This document shows positions 25,799-35,862 of a stretch of DNA of 64,000 nt, piece after piece. Origin of the DNA: Sulfitobacter dubius. Its GTDB lineage: Bacteria > Pseudomonadota > Alphaproteobacteria > Rhodobacterales > Rhodobacteraceae. A program made the translations under genes and the position numbers. The stretch covers positions 868,001-932,000 of the forward strand of contig NZ_FOPG01000001.1 of assembly GCF_900113435.1 (NCBI RefSeq), in the 5' to 3' direction. The notes below the pieces were generated by a model. It ran no database searches. It was not told where the DNA came from and was given only the letters and a program-made list of their open reading frames with translations. Every line of letters begins with the position of its first letter. The stretch's first letter is position 1.

Positions 25799-25918
25799 CG
25801 CCTTCGCGCGGACGTAGCGCGCCCATTCTCCCTTCCATGGCCGACAGATATCTGCCCCAACGCCTAATTGGCTGCTGGTGGTCCAAATGTGCTGTCCTTC
25901 TTCAAGAGAACCGCCCCC

Positions 25919-26365
25919 ATGCCCCTCACTCAGACCCTTCGCACCCTCGCACTGGCAGGGCTTGCCGGTGAAATCGCCTTTGAGCTTTATGCTTGGCTGT
26001 TGTCCCCCCTCCTTTTTGGCGTCGCACTCGCCCCGGCGAACCTTGTCGTAGCACTTGCTAAGCTTATCGGGGTTACCCTGCCCTATTGGCTTGGGTTTGC
26101 GCTGCATATCGCCATTGGCATCGCAGGCTTTTCCGCCACGGTCTGGCTCGCGCATCGCTTGACGCGGCTGGGGCTAGTGCTGTCAGGGGCGCTGTCGGGT
26201 CTTGTGCTTTGGTTTGTCGCACAGGGGCTTCTGGCACCACTGATCGGGCGTAGCTTTATGATGGGATTTGGCGCTTACACGCAGTCATCCTTTGTCGGAC
26301 ATGTCGGGATGGCCATGGTGATCGGCTATGTCATCGCGGCGTTGCAACGCAAACAAACGGCGTAA
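25919..26365 (+). CDS. Integral membrane protein of unknown function
   Basis: 148 residues with four predicted spans (for example LVVALAKLIGVTLPYWLGFA and a following HIAIGIAGFSATVWLAH), Gly/Ala/Leu-rich with few charges. Start at ATG 25919; a TTG at 25868 could extend it but has no ribosome site. No enzymatic motif seen and no family recognised. It ends at a hairpin shared with convergent yaeQ. Confidence 0.7.
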   Translation: MPLTQTLRTLALAGLAGEIAFELYAWLLSPLLFGVALAPANLVVALAKLIGVTLPYWLGFALHIAIGIAGFSATVWLAHRLTRLGLVLSGALSGLVLWFVAQGLLAPLIGRSFMMGFGAYTQSSFVGHVGMAMVIGYVIAALQRKQTA

Positions 26366-26370
26366 ATCGA

Positions 26371-26400
26371 GCGCGGCAGGTGAATTGCTCCCTGCCGCGC
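26371..26400. terminator. Bidirectional hairpin
   Basis: Perfect 10-bp stem GCGCGGCAGG / CCTGCCGCGC with a 10-base loop, between the ends of the membrane-protein gene and yaeQ. Confidence 0.7.
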
Positions 26401-26412
26401 CCGCAGTATGAA

Positions 26413-26958
26413 TCAGGCGGCGCTTTTCCATCGATCAAGCGTTAGTGTGACCAACGCCTCTTCCAGATTGACCGTCACTTCGCCGTCTTGGATCATCACC
26501 TGAAGCTTCATCGCGCGGTTTGCCAGATCGGCCAGCGCTTTCGTGTCGGCCTCGGGCAGGTTGACCACTTCGAGATTGTCAAAACGGGTTGTGCTGTTCT
26601 TGATCTTGTCCCACCAAACCTCAGCCGTTCGGCCGCCATAGGGATAGACCACCACCTTGGCCGCTTTGTTGCAGGACTGGCGCAAGACCTTCTCGCTTGG
26701 CAGACCGAGCGTGATCCAAACATCCAACTCCCCGCTTAGGCTTTTCTGCCAGATGTCCGGCTCATCGTCGGTCGACAGGCCTTTTGTCATTTCCAGATGC
26801 TCATGGGCGTTCAGGGCAAAGGCCGCAAGACGCAGCATCAGCCGCTCATCCGTTTCCGAAGGATGTTTGGCGATGGTCAGCTTGTGGGTCTCGTAATAGT
26901 GGCGGTCCATGTCAGAGACCGACAGTTCGACTTTGTAGATGGTGGCATTCTGCGCCAT
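26413..26958 (-). CDS. yaeQ: YaeQ family protein
   Basis: 181 residues. The sequence ATIYKVELSVSDMDRHYYET and the later PSETDERLMLRLAAFALNA are diagnostic of YaeQ, whose fold resembles PD-(D/E)XK nucleases (Asp/Glu and QxK-type residues: GELDVWITLGLPS, KLQVMIQDGEV). A biochemical role has not been firmly established; a link to RfaH-suppression has been reported for the E. coli family. Start at 26958 (MAQNAT). Confidence 0.9.
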   Translation of the reverse strand: MAQNATIYKVELSVSDMDRHYYETHKLTIAKHPSETDERLMLRLAAFALNAHEHLEMTKGLSTDDEPDIWQKSLSGELDVWITLGLPSEKVLRQSCNKAAKVVVYPYGGRTAEVWWDKIKNSTTRFDNLEVVNLPEADTKALADLANRAMKLQVMIQDGEVTVNLEEALVTLTLDRWKSAA

Positions 26959-26970
26959 GATATGTCTCAA

Positions 26971-27935
26971 TTTTTCTGGGTTACGGGCTGCCTACGCGCT
27001 TGGGGCTGCCGAGGAAAGGCGATAGCGATGGCCAGCGTCACGCATTTGACCAAGGACCCTATGTTTCTGCTTGGGCAGTGACTTTATCGTTGGGCTGACC
27101 TTACCTCATGGCTTGCGGCCAGCCGGGAGGGGTATTTATGAGCTTGATGTCGATGCGAAACTGTCGCCCCTGCCGCTGTATTGCATCTGGCGGCGCAGTT
27201 CCGATGTGGCGACCTACGAAACCAGTGCCGATCTGGCCCAGCCTGCGCAGAACCTCATCAGCGCCAGACCTAGCGCGGCCTGAAACGGGGCTGATCGGAA
27301 CACACTAACACCCCCCTGAATAATCCCGTTTGTCGTTGGACCCCATCTCGGCAAGGGGGCCCCAACAACAATCGACAGAGATTGACCGCATATCGACCGC
27401 GCCCCGCCACGTGACTGGAGAACATTGCCCGAGGATCAGGATGCAGAATGCAGCAATATCCGTACGACCGATCAGGCCCAGCTTCTCGTCTGGAGCGATA
27501 TAGACCCCGATCATGAGGCTGATTTCAATCGGTGGTATGACCGGGAGCATATGGAAGAGCGCGTTCGCATTCCGGGCTTCACCGGCGCGCGGCGCTATCG
27601 GGCTCGGCGCGGCGCCCTATTCCGAACATTGCGCCCTGCACGGGCGGTCTGGCGATTATATTTTCGGGGCTCTGGTCCTGCTTTTCGTTAAGCCATGAGT
27701 TTGAGGAGAGACGTCTGCGTCAAGGGCGAAAGGGCAAGAAAATGCCAAACTGCCGCAAAGGCCTCAGACGACTTCGGAAGGATAAATGGTCTCTCGCTCG
27801 CCTTGTTCCACTGCGAGTTTGAAAATAGCTGCCGGGATGGCTTCAAGGCCGACACGCCTCTCAAGATAACTCTACCTTGTGCTTGAGAAAGACGAACAGC
27901 TTGCGCTGCTCGCCTTTCTTCTTTCGCACGCGCCC
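26971..27935. other. Decayed, gene-poor stretch
   Basis: Nearly 1 kb without an intact gene. It contains the gene fragment described at 27425-27698 and otherwise only short frames lacking recognisable motifs. The composition changes near 27.7-27.9 kb toward lower GC, suggesting fused remnants. Confidence 0.55.
27425..27698 (+). pseudogene. Fragment of a DUF4286/EthD-like small protein
   Basis: One frame reads LLVWSDIDPDHEADFNRWYD followed by REHMEERVRIPGFTGARRY, which resembles the first 45 residues of small ferredoxin-fold proteins of the DUF4286/EthD type. After ARRY the match stops. Another frame then continues with a hydrophobic end (GDYIFGALVLLFVKP) that looks like the tail of a membrane protein. 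I read this as two joined gene remnants; no good start or RBS is present. Confidence 0.5.
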
Positions 27936-29918
27936 TTATTCAGGATCGCGGATCGTGATCGCCGGGTTCATCGGGAAGAAGTTGTGCGGCATGATATGCA
28001 CGGTCTTCCATTCGGTCGACATCACCGGCCAATCTTCGGTGCGGGGCACATGGTGGAAGCCCGCGGTGAACCACGTAACGATGTCCTGATCCTGTAGCGG
28101 CGCGTCTTCCTTGACCCATTGCGCCAGCGTGTCGGAGCCGTCGCTTTGCAAAGCGAACTTGCCGCCAGCATAACGTTCCTCAGGATCATGCACCGTGTTC
28201 CATACCGAATTCTCGATATAGGCGTTGCGGATCATCGGGGGGTCGTTCTCAAAGTCGAAAGGCCCATAGGCGACGCTGCCGTGGTGGATCATGTAGCCCG
28301 GCTTGTGCCCCAACGGGCCTTTGCGGTCGGGGTTTTGCAGCATGAAGTAGCGCGGCTTGAACGAAGACACCTGATAGGTCGCCTCGGCCTCGGATTTGGG
28401 CATGTTATGCTCGACCTTCCATAGGGACCGGCGCGGACTGTCTTCGGCCACTTCGGCAGGCACAATGTCCATCGTCATGAAGCGGTTGCTGGGCTGGTCG
28501 ATGTCGAAATCGAGCCGGAAGTTGAAGTAGTGGTCATGGTTCGCCGCCACCAGATTGGGCGCGATGAGCGTGCCGTACTCTGTCTCACGCGCTGCCGAAG
28601 GATCATCCATCGAAGTCGCATCAGCGCCTTTCACACCGTCGAGACCTGTGGCACCGATCTTGATCTCCATTTGGCCGTTCTGTTTGAAACGGTAGTCGAT
28701 CAGATAGTCATAGTTGCCCACTTCGGACGCTGTGCGGACCACCAACTCGGTCTCGGGGCGACCCTCGGCGGGGGTGTATTGATCGGGGCCTTGAGCGAAG
28801 ACCTCGAAGTGCCGCCACGCCGGATCACCGATGTTCCGCTCAAAGATGCAGACCGCGTCGGGGATCTCCAGCGGCTGGCCATCGTCACCCGCGATCATTG
28901 CTGGCAGGAAGGTCGCGTAAGACGGGCAGTCGATCCCGGCCACCAGTGGGGTCAGGAACAGCCCGAAACCATATTCGCCACTGTCCATATAGGTCCGCCA
29001 ATAGAGCCCGGCGCTCGGGTCCATATAGGGCACGAAGACCTCAGACAGATGCGCTTGATAGAGCAGCGTGCGCCACTCCTCGCCATCCTTCACGTCAATG
29101 TTCGACAGCACTGGACCGGGGCGTTTGTCGACCCGCAGACGCATGCGCCACATGTCCCATTCCAGCGCGCCATCGGCATAGGTGAAATTCGGCCCGCCCT
29201 CTTGGGTCAGCACGGCGGGATTGGTCGCGGCACGTTGTGGAGTGCGCGCCTCGATCTCTTCGCCCGTGTAGCCCCAGCCGTCTTCGGGGATTGCTACATT
29301 GCCTTCGTCGATCACCCGCAGCGCTTTGCCGGTTTGCAGGTCCACCACGGCATAGATGTTCTCAATCGGTTTGGCATAGAAATTCGACCCTTCGGGCGAC
29401 ACGTAGCAAGGCACTTTCATCAAGCGCGTGCCGTCGTCTTCTTCAGAGAAGAAGTTGCCCGCAGTGAGCGGCAGGCAGAACACCTGATCCGGCGTCAGCC
29501 CACGTTTCTCCAGCCCCGCGATCATGTCGGGATGCTCTAGCGCGGCGGTCATAGCGTTGGCAAACTCGTTGAAAAGGATCATCGGCTGCCCTTCGGTGGG
29601 CGCGCTGCTCTCGATCTCTCCGGTCGTCAGGTTCACGATGGTCTCGACAAAGCCGCTGTTGTCGGCGTTGGACATATGCACCATCGCGCGGCGGTCGAGC
29701 GTGTCGCCCTCGTTCCATGCCAGCACATCGGCCTTGGGCGGCTCGATCAATTCGATCAGCGGATAGAGCGTGTCATCCCCCGCCAGATCGCCTGCGCGCA
29801 GGATTTCGTTGATCTTTTGGTATTCCTCACCGGAAAAACCATCGAGCGGATGCGCGAATGACGCCCCGCCAGTCAAGGCAAGGGCCGCGGCCCCGCCGAG
29901 TAGAGTTTTACGTAACAT
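27936..29918 (-). CDS. tynA: Copper-containing primary-amine oxidase
   Basis: 660 residues with a signal peptide (MLRKTLLGGAAALALTGGASFAH), so periplasmic. It oxidises primary amines to aldehydes with release of ammonia and hydrogen peroxide. The topaquinone precursor Tyr403 is in GNYDYLI; the catalytic base is Asp312 (YMDSGEYGFG); copper ligands are His461 and His463 (ANHDHYF) and His622/623 (FHHVPRTEDWP). Start at 29918 has GGGAG six bases upstream. It follows the aldehyde dehydrogenase and the FeaR-like regulator, matching the E. coli feaR-feaB-tynA logic. Confidence 0.93.
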   Translation of the reverse strand: MLRKTLLGGAAALALTGGASFAHPLDGFSGEEYQKINEILRAGDLAGDDTLYPLIELIEPPKADVLAWNEGDTLDRRAMVHMSNADNSGFVETIVNLTTGEIESSAPTEGQPMILFNEFANAMTAALEHPDMIAGLEKRGLTPDQVFCLPLTAGNFFSEEDDGTRLMKVPCYVSPEGSNFYAKPIENIYAVVDLQTGKALRVIDEGNVAIPEDGWGYTGEEIEARTPQRAATNPAVLTQEGGPNFTYADGALEWDMWRMRLRVDKRPGPVLSNIDVKDGEEWRTLLYQAHLSEVFVPYMDPSAGLYWRTYMDSGEYGFGLFLTPLVAGIDCPSYATFLPAMIAGDDGQPLEIPDAVCIFERNIGDPAWRHFEVFAQGPDQYTPAEGRPETELVVRTASEVGNYDYLIDYRFKQNGQMEIKIGATGLDGVKGADATSMDDPSAARETEYGTLIAPNLVAANHDHYFNFRLDFDIDQPSNRFMTMDIVPAEVAEDSPRRSLWKVEHNMPKSEAEATYQVSSFKPRYFMLQNPDRKGPLGHKPGYMIHHGSVAYGPFDFENDPPMIRNAYIENSVWNTVHDPEERYAGGKFALQSDGSDTLAQWVKEDAPLQDQDIVTWFTAGFHHVPRTEDWPVMSTEWKTVHIMPHNFFPMNPAITIRDPE

Positions 29919-29992
29919 GCTGTCTCCCTTCATGTTTTTCTTGAAGGCGCCCGCCATGGCGGACACCGAATGATCGCCCTCGCCTCCCAGCG

Positions 29993-31411
29993 TCAGGCGA
30001 AAATCACCTGAATGTCGGTGTATTCCTTCAGCCCCTCTTCGCCGAACTCGACGCCGAAGCCTGACTTCTTGACGCCCCCGAAGGGCACGTTGGGCTGGAT
30101 CATGCCGTGGCTGTTGATCCAGACCGAGCCGCATTCCATCCGTTTCGCCACCTCCTTGGCAGCCGATTTATCCGACGACCAGACCGAACCACCAAGGCCC
30201 ACGTCCAGCGCATTGGCCTGCGCCAGCGCATCGTCGAGATCACTATAGCGGATGATCGGCAGCGCGGGGCCGAATTGCTCTTCGTAGACCAGCGGGTCGT
30301 CGGCGCTCATCCCGGCGATGATCGTCGGCGGGTAGAACAGCCCCTCGCCCGGTTCACCGCCTAGCAGAACCTGCCCGCTTTCCTTGGCCTGCGCCACCAG
30401 CTTCGCCACCTTGTCGAATTGCATCTGGTTCTGGACGGGGCCAAGGACGCTGTCCTCCTGCGTGCCTTCGCCCACTTTGATGTTACGTGCATAGGCGACC
30501 AGTGCGTCACAGACCGCGTCGTGGATATCGTCGTGCACATAAAGCCGTTTCATCGCGGCGCAGGTTTGGCCGTTATTGATGAAGGCCCCCCAGAACAGCC
30601 CTTCGGCAATCGCCAGTGGATCGGCATCGGGCAGGACAATGCCCGCGTCGTTGCCGCCCATCTCAAGGGTCAGACGCTTCATCGTCTCAGCGCTGGATTG
30701 CATGACCTTCTGGCCGGTCCCGCAAGAGCCGGTAAAGACGATCTTGGCGATGTCCGGATGCGCCGACATGGCCGCGCCCATGTTGAAGGCGCCATCGGCG
30801 GCGCTCACGGAATTGACCACGCCTGCTGGCAGTACTTCGTTCATCAACTCAATCATGCGCAGGGACGCGAGCGGGGTCATCGGGGATGGTTTGCTGACCA
30901 CAGTATTGCCGCTACGCAGCGCGGGCAGAATGTGCCAGACCGCGATCAGCACGGGGAAGTTCCACGGGGTGATCGACCCCACCACACCGAGCGGCTTGCG
31001 GTACATCTCGACCCGGCCCTCAGGCGTGTCTTGCAGCACTTCCATCGGCAGCGACAGGCTGGCGGTATAACGCGCCCAAGCGACCGCGCCGCCCAACTCC
31101 CATTGCGAACCGATGCCACCCAAGGGTTTGCCCTGTTCAGCGGTGACAAGCTGGGCCAGTTCCTCCGCATGGGCTTCGATCTTATCGGCCACGGCTGTGC
31201 ACGCGGCGGCGCGCTCTTCGTCGGATTTGGCCGACCACGCGGGGAAAGCCGCCTTTGCCGCAGCAACTGCGCGGTCTAATTCCGCCTGACCGGCATCGGG
31301 CGCCGTGCCTGCTTGGCCGCCCGTGCCGGGATTGGCCACCGGGAAACGCGCGCCCGCTTCAACCCGCGTACCGCCCGCAATCAGGCCGATGCTATCAATG
31401 GTGTCTTTCAT
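29993..31411 (-). CDS. Aldehyde dehydrogenase of the amine-oxidation cluster
   Basis: 472 residues, full ALDH. Key residues: Asn151 (TPWNFPVL), Glu250 (LTLEMGGND) and Cys284 (NNGQTCAAMK). It would oxidise the aldehyde released by the adjacent amine oxidase to the acid, the role FeaB plays for phenylacetaldehyde. The enzymes would be in different compartments: this one has no signal peptide. Start at 31411 is supported by GGAGG seven bases upstream. The true substrate is inferred from context only. Confidence 0.88.
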   Translation of the reverse strand: MKDTIDSIGLIAGGTRVEAGARFPVANPGTGGQAGTAPDAGQAELDRAVAAAKAAFPAWSAKSDEERAAACTAVADKIEAHAEELAQLVTAEQGKPLGGIGSQWELGGAVAWARYTASLSLPMEVLQDTPEGRVEMYRKPLGVVGSITPWNFPVLIAVWHILPALRSGNTVVSKPSPMTPLASLRMIELMNEVLPAGVVNSVSAADGAFNMGAAMSAHPDIAKIVFTGSCGTGQKVMQSSAETMKRLTLEMGGNDAGIVLPDADPLAIAEGLFWGAFINNGQTCAAMKRLYVHDDIHDAVCDALVAYARNIKVGEGTQEDSVLGPVQNQMQFDKVAKLVAQAKESGQVLLGGEPGEGLFYPPTIIAGMSADDPLVYEEQFGPALPIIRYSDLDDALAQANALDVGLGGSVWSSDKSAAKEVAKRMECGSVWINSHGMIQPNVPFGGVKKSGFGVEFGEEGLKEYTDIQVIFA

Positions 31412-31511
31412 GATATCCTCCGTCATCCCGTTCCGGCACTGTGCCGAAACGCCTCCTCGGGCAGGAGGTTAGGCGCGGATTGGACGGGCATCTTGGGATA
31501 ACGCGACAGCC

Positions 31512-32456
31512 CTATTGGACGATCGCGCCACCGTCGCGGGCCTGTGCGACAACGGCACCGGGGGTCATGCCGTAACGCTGCCGGAAGGCGCGGTAGAAAT
31601 GCGAAAGATCGTTAAAGCCGCAGCTATAGGCGCAGTCGGCGACAGCGACCTCTTTGGGCCCTCGGCGGGAGAGTTCTGCGTGCGCTTGTGTCAGGCGCAA
31701 TTGCAACAGACGCTGACCGGGCGTTTCGCCCAAGGGTTCGAAATAGCGCTGCAAGCTGCGCAGCGATACGCCCAAGTGCAGCGCCAAAGCGCTCGGCCCA
31801 AACTCAGGATCGCGGTAGTGTCGGGTCATGAGTTGTAGAGCCCGCTCCATGACCTGCCCACGTGCATCCAAGGTCTGGCTGCGCCGCTCGTGGAAATAGG
31901 CCCCCATCAGCCCATAAAACGCTTCGCTCAACTGCAAGCCGGTTTCGGGCGGGCAGTGCATCATCTTGTAAAGCACCGCGCGCAGCGCCAGCCACAGGGG
32001 ATCATTGCGGTCAATCGCCACGCCGCCATCGCAGACGCCACCAAACCTGCCAATCATCTCATCCCGGGGGAGGTGCACTGAAATCTGATGCGCCAATTGC
32101 CCGTCATAGACAAATTTCGAGGGGCGGGTCGCGTCGACGATGAACATATCGCCGGGCCGCAAAAGGGTCGATGCACCGTTTTGATGCACCACGCATTCGC
32201 CGACATCCTGCACCAGCATAAAGAAATATTCGCCCGGATCGCGCCGGATGCAAGTCTGCGTGCGGGCCGCTTCCTGGGCATCGAGCGAGACCAGTGCGGC
32301 TTCGAACCCACCCATTCCTTGTTTCCGCGCCCGACCATGAGACGGCCCCCCGTGGCGCGCTGGTTCCACCTCAAAAGCGCCGCAGATTTGTAGAATGTCG
32401 TTGCGTAGGACTTCGATAGGCGTGGATTTCGTCGAGATTCGGCTCAGTGCTTTCAT
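31512..32456 (-). CDS. feaR: AraC family activator, FeaR-like
   Basis: 314 residues. N-terminal AraC_binding_2-type cupin ligand domain (about 40-190; SKFVYDGQLAHQISVHLPRDE) and C-terminal double HTH (about 210-310; LGVSLRSLQRYFEP and CGFNDLSHFYRAFRQRYGMTP). FeaR activates tynA and feaB for aromatic amine use in E. coli, and the same three functions are adjacent here. It is on the same strand, upstream of the two enzymes. The symbol is by analogy. Confidence 0.8.
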   Translation of the reverse strand: MKALSRISTKSTPIEVLRNDILQICGAFEVEPARHGGPSHGRARKQGMGGFEAALVSLDAQEAARTQTCIRRDPGEYFFMLVQDVGECVVHQNGASTLLRPGDMFIVDATRPSKFVYDGQLAHQISVHLPRDEMIGRFGGVCDGGVAIDRNDPLWLALRAVLYKMMHCPPETGLQLSEAFYGLMGAYFHERRSQTLDARGQVMERALQLMTRHYRDPEFGPSALALHLGVSLRSLQRYFEPLGETPGQRLLQLRLTQAHAELSRRGPKEVAVADCAYSCGFNDLSHFYRAFRQRYGMTPGAVVAQARDGGAIVQ

Positions 32457-32705
32457 GATCCCGCAACCCCTCAGAAACCCGCGCTGTGGCGCCCCTTAGA
32501 AAAGGTTATCGCATTCATTTGCATGCATCAAGCGCGGTCGAACGAAGGCCGATTGACGGTTTACAACATCTAAAGAGGTGCTTTCGCTCCTTCCACCGTC
32601 CGGCCGCACCGAAGTATAGATTGCGGCACAAAGCTGCATCGAAACCTAAAACGCCGCAGGCTGACGGGCTCAGATGAGAGCTAAACGCCAAGCTCACATC
32701 AACCT

Positions 32706-33731
32706 TCAAGATGAATGAAACTCACGCGCGATTTCGGCGACACCCTCCGCATTCAATCGGTAATGCGCATAAAGTGCTGCGGGTGGACCGACTTCGACGT
32801 ATTTGTCTGGAACGCCGTGCTTGCGAAACCTGCACCTTGGCAGGTCAATTAGCACCTCAGTCACCGCTGATCCGAGACCGCCGGTGATGTTGTGCTCTTC
32901 TATGGTCAGGATCGCCCCAGTTTCCGCGGCAGCGGCCTTGATCTCATCGCGATCCATCTTGCTGATCGTGAACATGTCAACAACGCGAACAGAGATCCCC
33001 TCGCCTGCCAAAACCTCTGCCGCGTCGAGGCTGGCGCGGACCTGCGAGCCGCAGGTGATTATGGTCAAGTCGGTCCCTTCGCGCAGCCGTGCCGCCTTAC
33101 CGAAAGTGATCTGCGGCACGGACGGATAAACTTCGGGATCGCGCCCCCGGCCCAGCCGGATGTACATCGCTTTGGGATGGTCAACCGAGGCGCGCAGGAT
33201 CGCGCGCAGGTGATTGGCATCTGTGGCACAAACCACCGTCAGATCGGCCATACAGCGCAACATCCCGAGGTCTTCCAACGCATGATGCGAGCTTCCGTAG
33301 AACCCCATCGACATGCCAGAGTGGCTGCCGAGCACTCGGACCTTCATGCGCGGATAGGCGCAGTCTGTGCGGATCGCCTCAGCCCCGAGGATCGCCGCAA
33401 AGCTGGCGAAGGTCGCGACATAGGGCACCAAGCCGGTCGAAGCCATGCCCGCCGCCGCCGTGATCATGTTCTTCTCCGCGATGGAGAAATTCACGAAACG
33501 CTCAGGGTGCCGGTCGCGAAAATCATTGGTGCGGTTGGCCGAAGCCAGATCCGCCGTCGCCACAACAATGCGCGGATCGCTGTCGGCCAGATCGGCAAGC
33601 TCCTCTCCCAATACAAAGGCCGGCATCCCGGCCTTGGGCGTGCCGCGTACCGAACGGGCATCGCGCAGCCGGGTGCTGCCGGTGGTGGTGCCGCGAAAAA
33701 TCTCGCTCTCGTCCTGCATATCCTTGGTCAT
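32706..33731 (-). CDS. Transketolase, C-terminal (pyrimidine-binding) subunit
   Basis: 341 residues covering the Pyr domain and the C-terminal domain of transketolase. FSIAEKNMITAAAGMA contains the catalytic Glu86 that activates thiamine diphosphate; a later EEHNITGGLGSAVTE is the typical C-terminal motif. With the preceding gene it makes one complete thiamine-dependent enzyme split over two chains. Overlaps that gene by ATGA. Last gene of the eight-gene operon. Confidence 0.9.
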   Translation of the reverse strand: MTKDMQDESEIFRGTTTGSTRLRDARSVRGTPKAGMPAFVLGEELADLADSDPRIVVATADLASANRTNDFRDRHPERFVNFSIAEKNMITAAAGMASTGLVPYVATFASFAAILGAEAIRTDCAYPRMKVRVLGSHSGMSMGFYGSSHHALEDLGMLRCMADLTVVCATDANHLRAILRASVDHPKAMYIRLGRGRDPEVYPSVPQITFGKAARLREGTDLTIITCGSQVRASLDAAEVLAGEGISVRVVDMFTISKMDRDEIKAAAAETGAILTIEEHNITGGLGSAVTEVLIDLPRCRFRKHGVPDKYVEVGPPAALYAHYRLNAEGVAEIAREFHSS

Positions 33732-34597
33732 GCCATGCTCTCCGGCTCATAGGGTCTCAGGCCTGCTTCCAACTCGGCCATCACGGCGTCGTAGTCTTCG
33801 CCCACAAGGTTGCCGACGTGCCAATCGAGCGACATCTCCATATGCGCCACGCCGCGCCCTTTTACGGTGTCGGCGATGATCACCTGCGGTCGCCCGTTGC
33901 GGCCCGAAGGCAGGCGCGCGAATGCCTCGCGGACGGCGTTAAGGTCATGGCCATCAATGCGCTGCACCTCCCAACCGAAGGCTGCAAAGCGGTCCTCCAT
34001 CGGCTCAACGGTCATGATGTCTTCGGTATGCCCGTCGATCGAGAGACCGTTGCGGTCCACAACGGCCACGAGGTTCTGCAGTCCGAAATGCCCAGCCGAA
34101 TTTGCAGCCTCCCAAATCTGTCCCTCGCTCAACTCGCCATCGCCAAGCATCACGTAGGTCCGGTAGTCGCGCTGCGTCATCCGGGCTGCCAGCGCCATGC
34201 CAACGCCGATAGAAAGCCCATGCCCCAGCGAGCCGGAGGAAAAGTCGATCCCTTTGACCTTCTTCATATCCGGATGGTCACCGTAGCTTGACCCCAGCCG
34301 GGTATAGGTGTCGAGCTCAGAGGGGTCGAAAAACCCCAGATCTGCCAGCACGGGGTAGAGCCCGATGGCGGCATGCCCCTTGGACATGACAAAGCGATCC
34401 CGCTCGGGCCACTGTGGTTGCCCCGGCTCCAGGCGCATCTGATCGTAGTAGAGGATCGCCAGCAGTTCGGCACAGGAGAATGTCGATGAGTAATGCCCCG
34501 CCCCGGCAATGCGGGACAGTCGCACGGTCTCGGTTCGGATGAACTTCGCCTTTTCTTCCAGAACCGACAGACTGACGTTGTTGCGCTCGGGTTTCAT
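33728..34597 (-). CDS. Transketolase, N-terminal (PP-binding) subunit
   Basis: 289 residues. Motifs: SKGHAAIGLYPVLA, GSLGHGLSIGVG and the diphosphate/Mg site G152DGELSEGQIWEAAN. Split transketolases are common in catabolic loci that use non-standard ketoses, for example apulose or sulfosugar pathways. It overlaps both neighbours by four bases. The donor and acceptor sugars here are unknown; the linked aminotransferase suggests an amino-containing or amine-derived substrate. Confidence 0.9.
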   Translation of the reverse strand: MKPERNNVSLSVLEEKAKFIRTETVRLSRIAGAGHYSSTFSCAELLAILYYDQMRLEPGQPQWPERDRFVMSKGHAAIGLYPVLADLGFFDPSELDTYTRLGSSYGDHPDMKKVKGIDFSSGSLGHGLSIGVGMALAARMTQRDYRTYVMLGDGELSEGQIWEAANSAGHFGLQNLVAVVDRNGLSIDGHTEDIMTVEPMEDRFAAFGWEVQRIDGHDLNAVREAFARLPSGRNGRPQVIIADTVKGRGVAHMEMSLDWHVGNLVGEDYDAVMAELEAGLRPYEPESMA

Positions 34598-35862
34598 GCG
34601 GCGTCTCCTTGATCTTTGGGGCGATTGCGCGCCAAGGCCGCGAACGCATCCTCTGTGGCCTCCAGCGCGCAGTCGATTTCGGCGTCCGTATGTGCTGTAC
34701 TCAGAAACATATTGTGGCGATGGTGCAGATAGACCCCGCGGCGCAACGCCTCTCCGCAGAACGCCTCGCCAAGCGAGGCTTTGGCGTCGTCGCCTGCGAA
34801 CTGCACAAGCGGCATTGCCACTGGTCCGCTTTGGTTGAGGGCAAAGCCATGGCGCGCGGCCTGTTCGTCCAATCCGTTTCGCAGCCGGTGTCCGGCGCGG
34901 GCCATCAGCGCGGGGCCATCGATCCGCGTCAATTCATCCAGCGTCGCGACCCCCGCAGCCATCTGCGCCCCGGCGTACCAGAATGAGCCGGTTACAAACA
35001 CGCTGTTGGCCGCGTCGCGCAGCCAATCGCTGCCGGTGACGGCTGAAAGCGCGTGACCATTGGCAATAGCCTTGGAAAAGGCGGTCAGGTCTGGGCGCAC
35101 GCCCGTCCCTTCCCACGATCCGGCCATATTAAGCCGAAATCCCGCCCGCACGTCATCAAGCACCATGACCGCGCCACTGTCGTCGCAATGTTTGCGCACC
35201 GCATGGGCAAAGGCTTCGGTCGGCAATTCCTGCGGGATACCAAGGTCATGACGAAACGCCGAAACCACGATCGCGGCAAGGTCGCCCCCCGCGTCGGCGA
35301 CCGCCGCGACAAGACTGTCGACATCGTTAAAGGTGAAATGCAGCAGATGCGCGCGGTCTTCGCTGGTCACACCCACCAGCGAAGGCGAGCACCAAGGAAC
35401 CGCCCCGTGGTAGGCCCCTTTCGCGATAAGAATTTTGCGCCGTCCTGTTGCCGCACGGGCGGTGGTAATGCAGGTGGTCATCGCGTCCGATCCGTTTTTC
35501 TGCAAAAGCGCCCAGTCCGCATGGGCCACGGTGTCTACCAGACGCTCCGCAAGGATCACGGCATGTTCGGTCGGTCCGTTGAGGCAGTTCCCCGCACTCG
35601 TCTGTGCGGCCGCAGCCGCTTCGACGCCCTCGTGCTGATGCCCCAGAATGATCGGCCCCCAAGCGCACATAAAGTCGATGTATTCGCGTCCGTCGACATC
35701 GGTCACCCGTGCGCCTTTGCCACTAGCGAAGAACTGCGGATAGCCCTTCGGCAGTGCTTCGGCACGCTGATGCCCCCACATGCCGCCGGGAATGACGCGT
35801 GCGGCGCGCGCGCGCAGGCGGCTGTCCTGAGACTCGTTGGTCTGAAGCATAGGCGAATTCAT
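34594..35862 (-). CDS. Class III aminotransferase, glutamate-1-semialdehyde-aminomutase-like
   Basis: 422 residues, PLP fold type I. PLP-binding Lys264 lies in [10 protein letters not shown]; the pyridine-N Asp is 236 in [33 protein letters not shown] matches the GSAM-like substrate region. It is unlikely to be HemL, since alphaproteobacteria make 5-aminolevulinate with HemA (ALAS) and this copy lies in a transport/catabolic operon. It might interconvert an aldehyde and an amine feeding the adjacent transketolase. ATGA overlaps on both sides. Confidence 0.87.
   Translation of the reverse strand: MNSPMLQTNESQDSRLRARAARVIPGGMWGHQRAEALPKGYPQFFASGKGARVTDVDGREYIDFMCAWGPIILGHQHEGVEAAAAAQTSAGNCLNGPTEHAVILAERLVDTVAHADWALLQKNGSDAMTTCITTARAATGRRKILIAKGAYHGAVPWCSPSLVGVTSEDRAHLLHFTFNDVDSLVAAVADAGGDLAAIVVSAFRHDLGIPQELPTEAFAHAVRKHCDDSGAVMVLDDVRAGFRLNMAGSWEGTGVRPDLTAFSKAIANGHALSAVTGSDWLRDAANSVFVTGSFWYAGAQMAAGVATLDELTRIDGPALMARAGHRLRNGLDEQAARHGFALNQSGPVAMPLVQFAGDDAKASLGEAFCGEALRRGVYLHHRHNMFLSTAHTDAEIDCALEATEDAFAALARNRPKDQGDAA

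Noticed and set aside
34594..35862. Class III aminotransferase as HemL of haem synthesis
   Set aside because: Embedded in a transporter/transketolase operon, and alphaproteobacteria use the ALAS route; only the family resemblance is retained.
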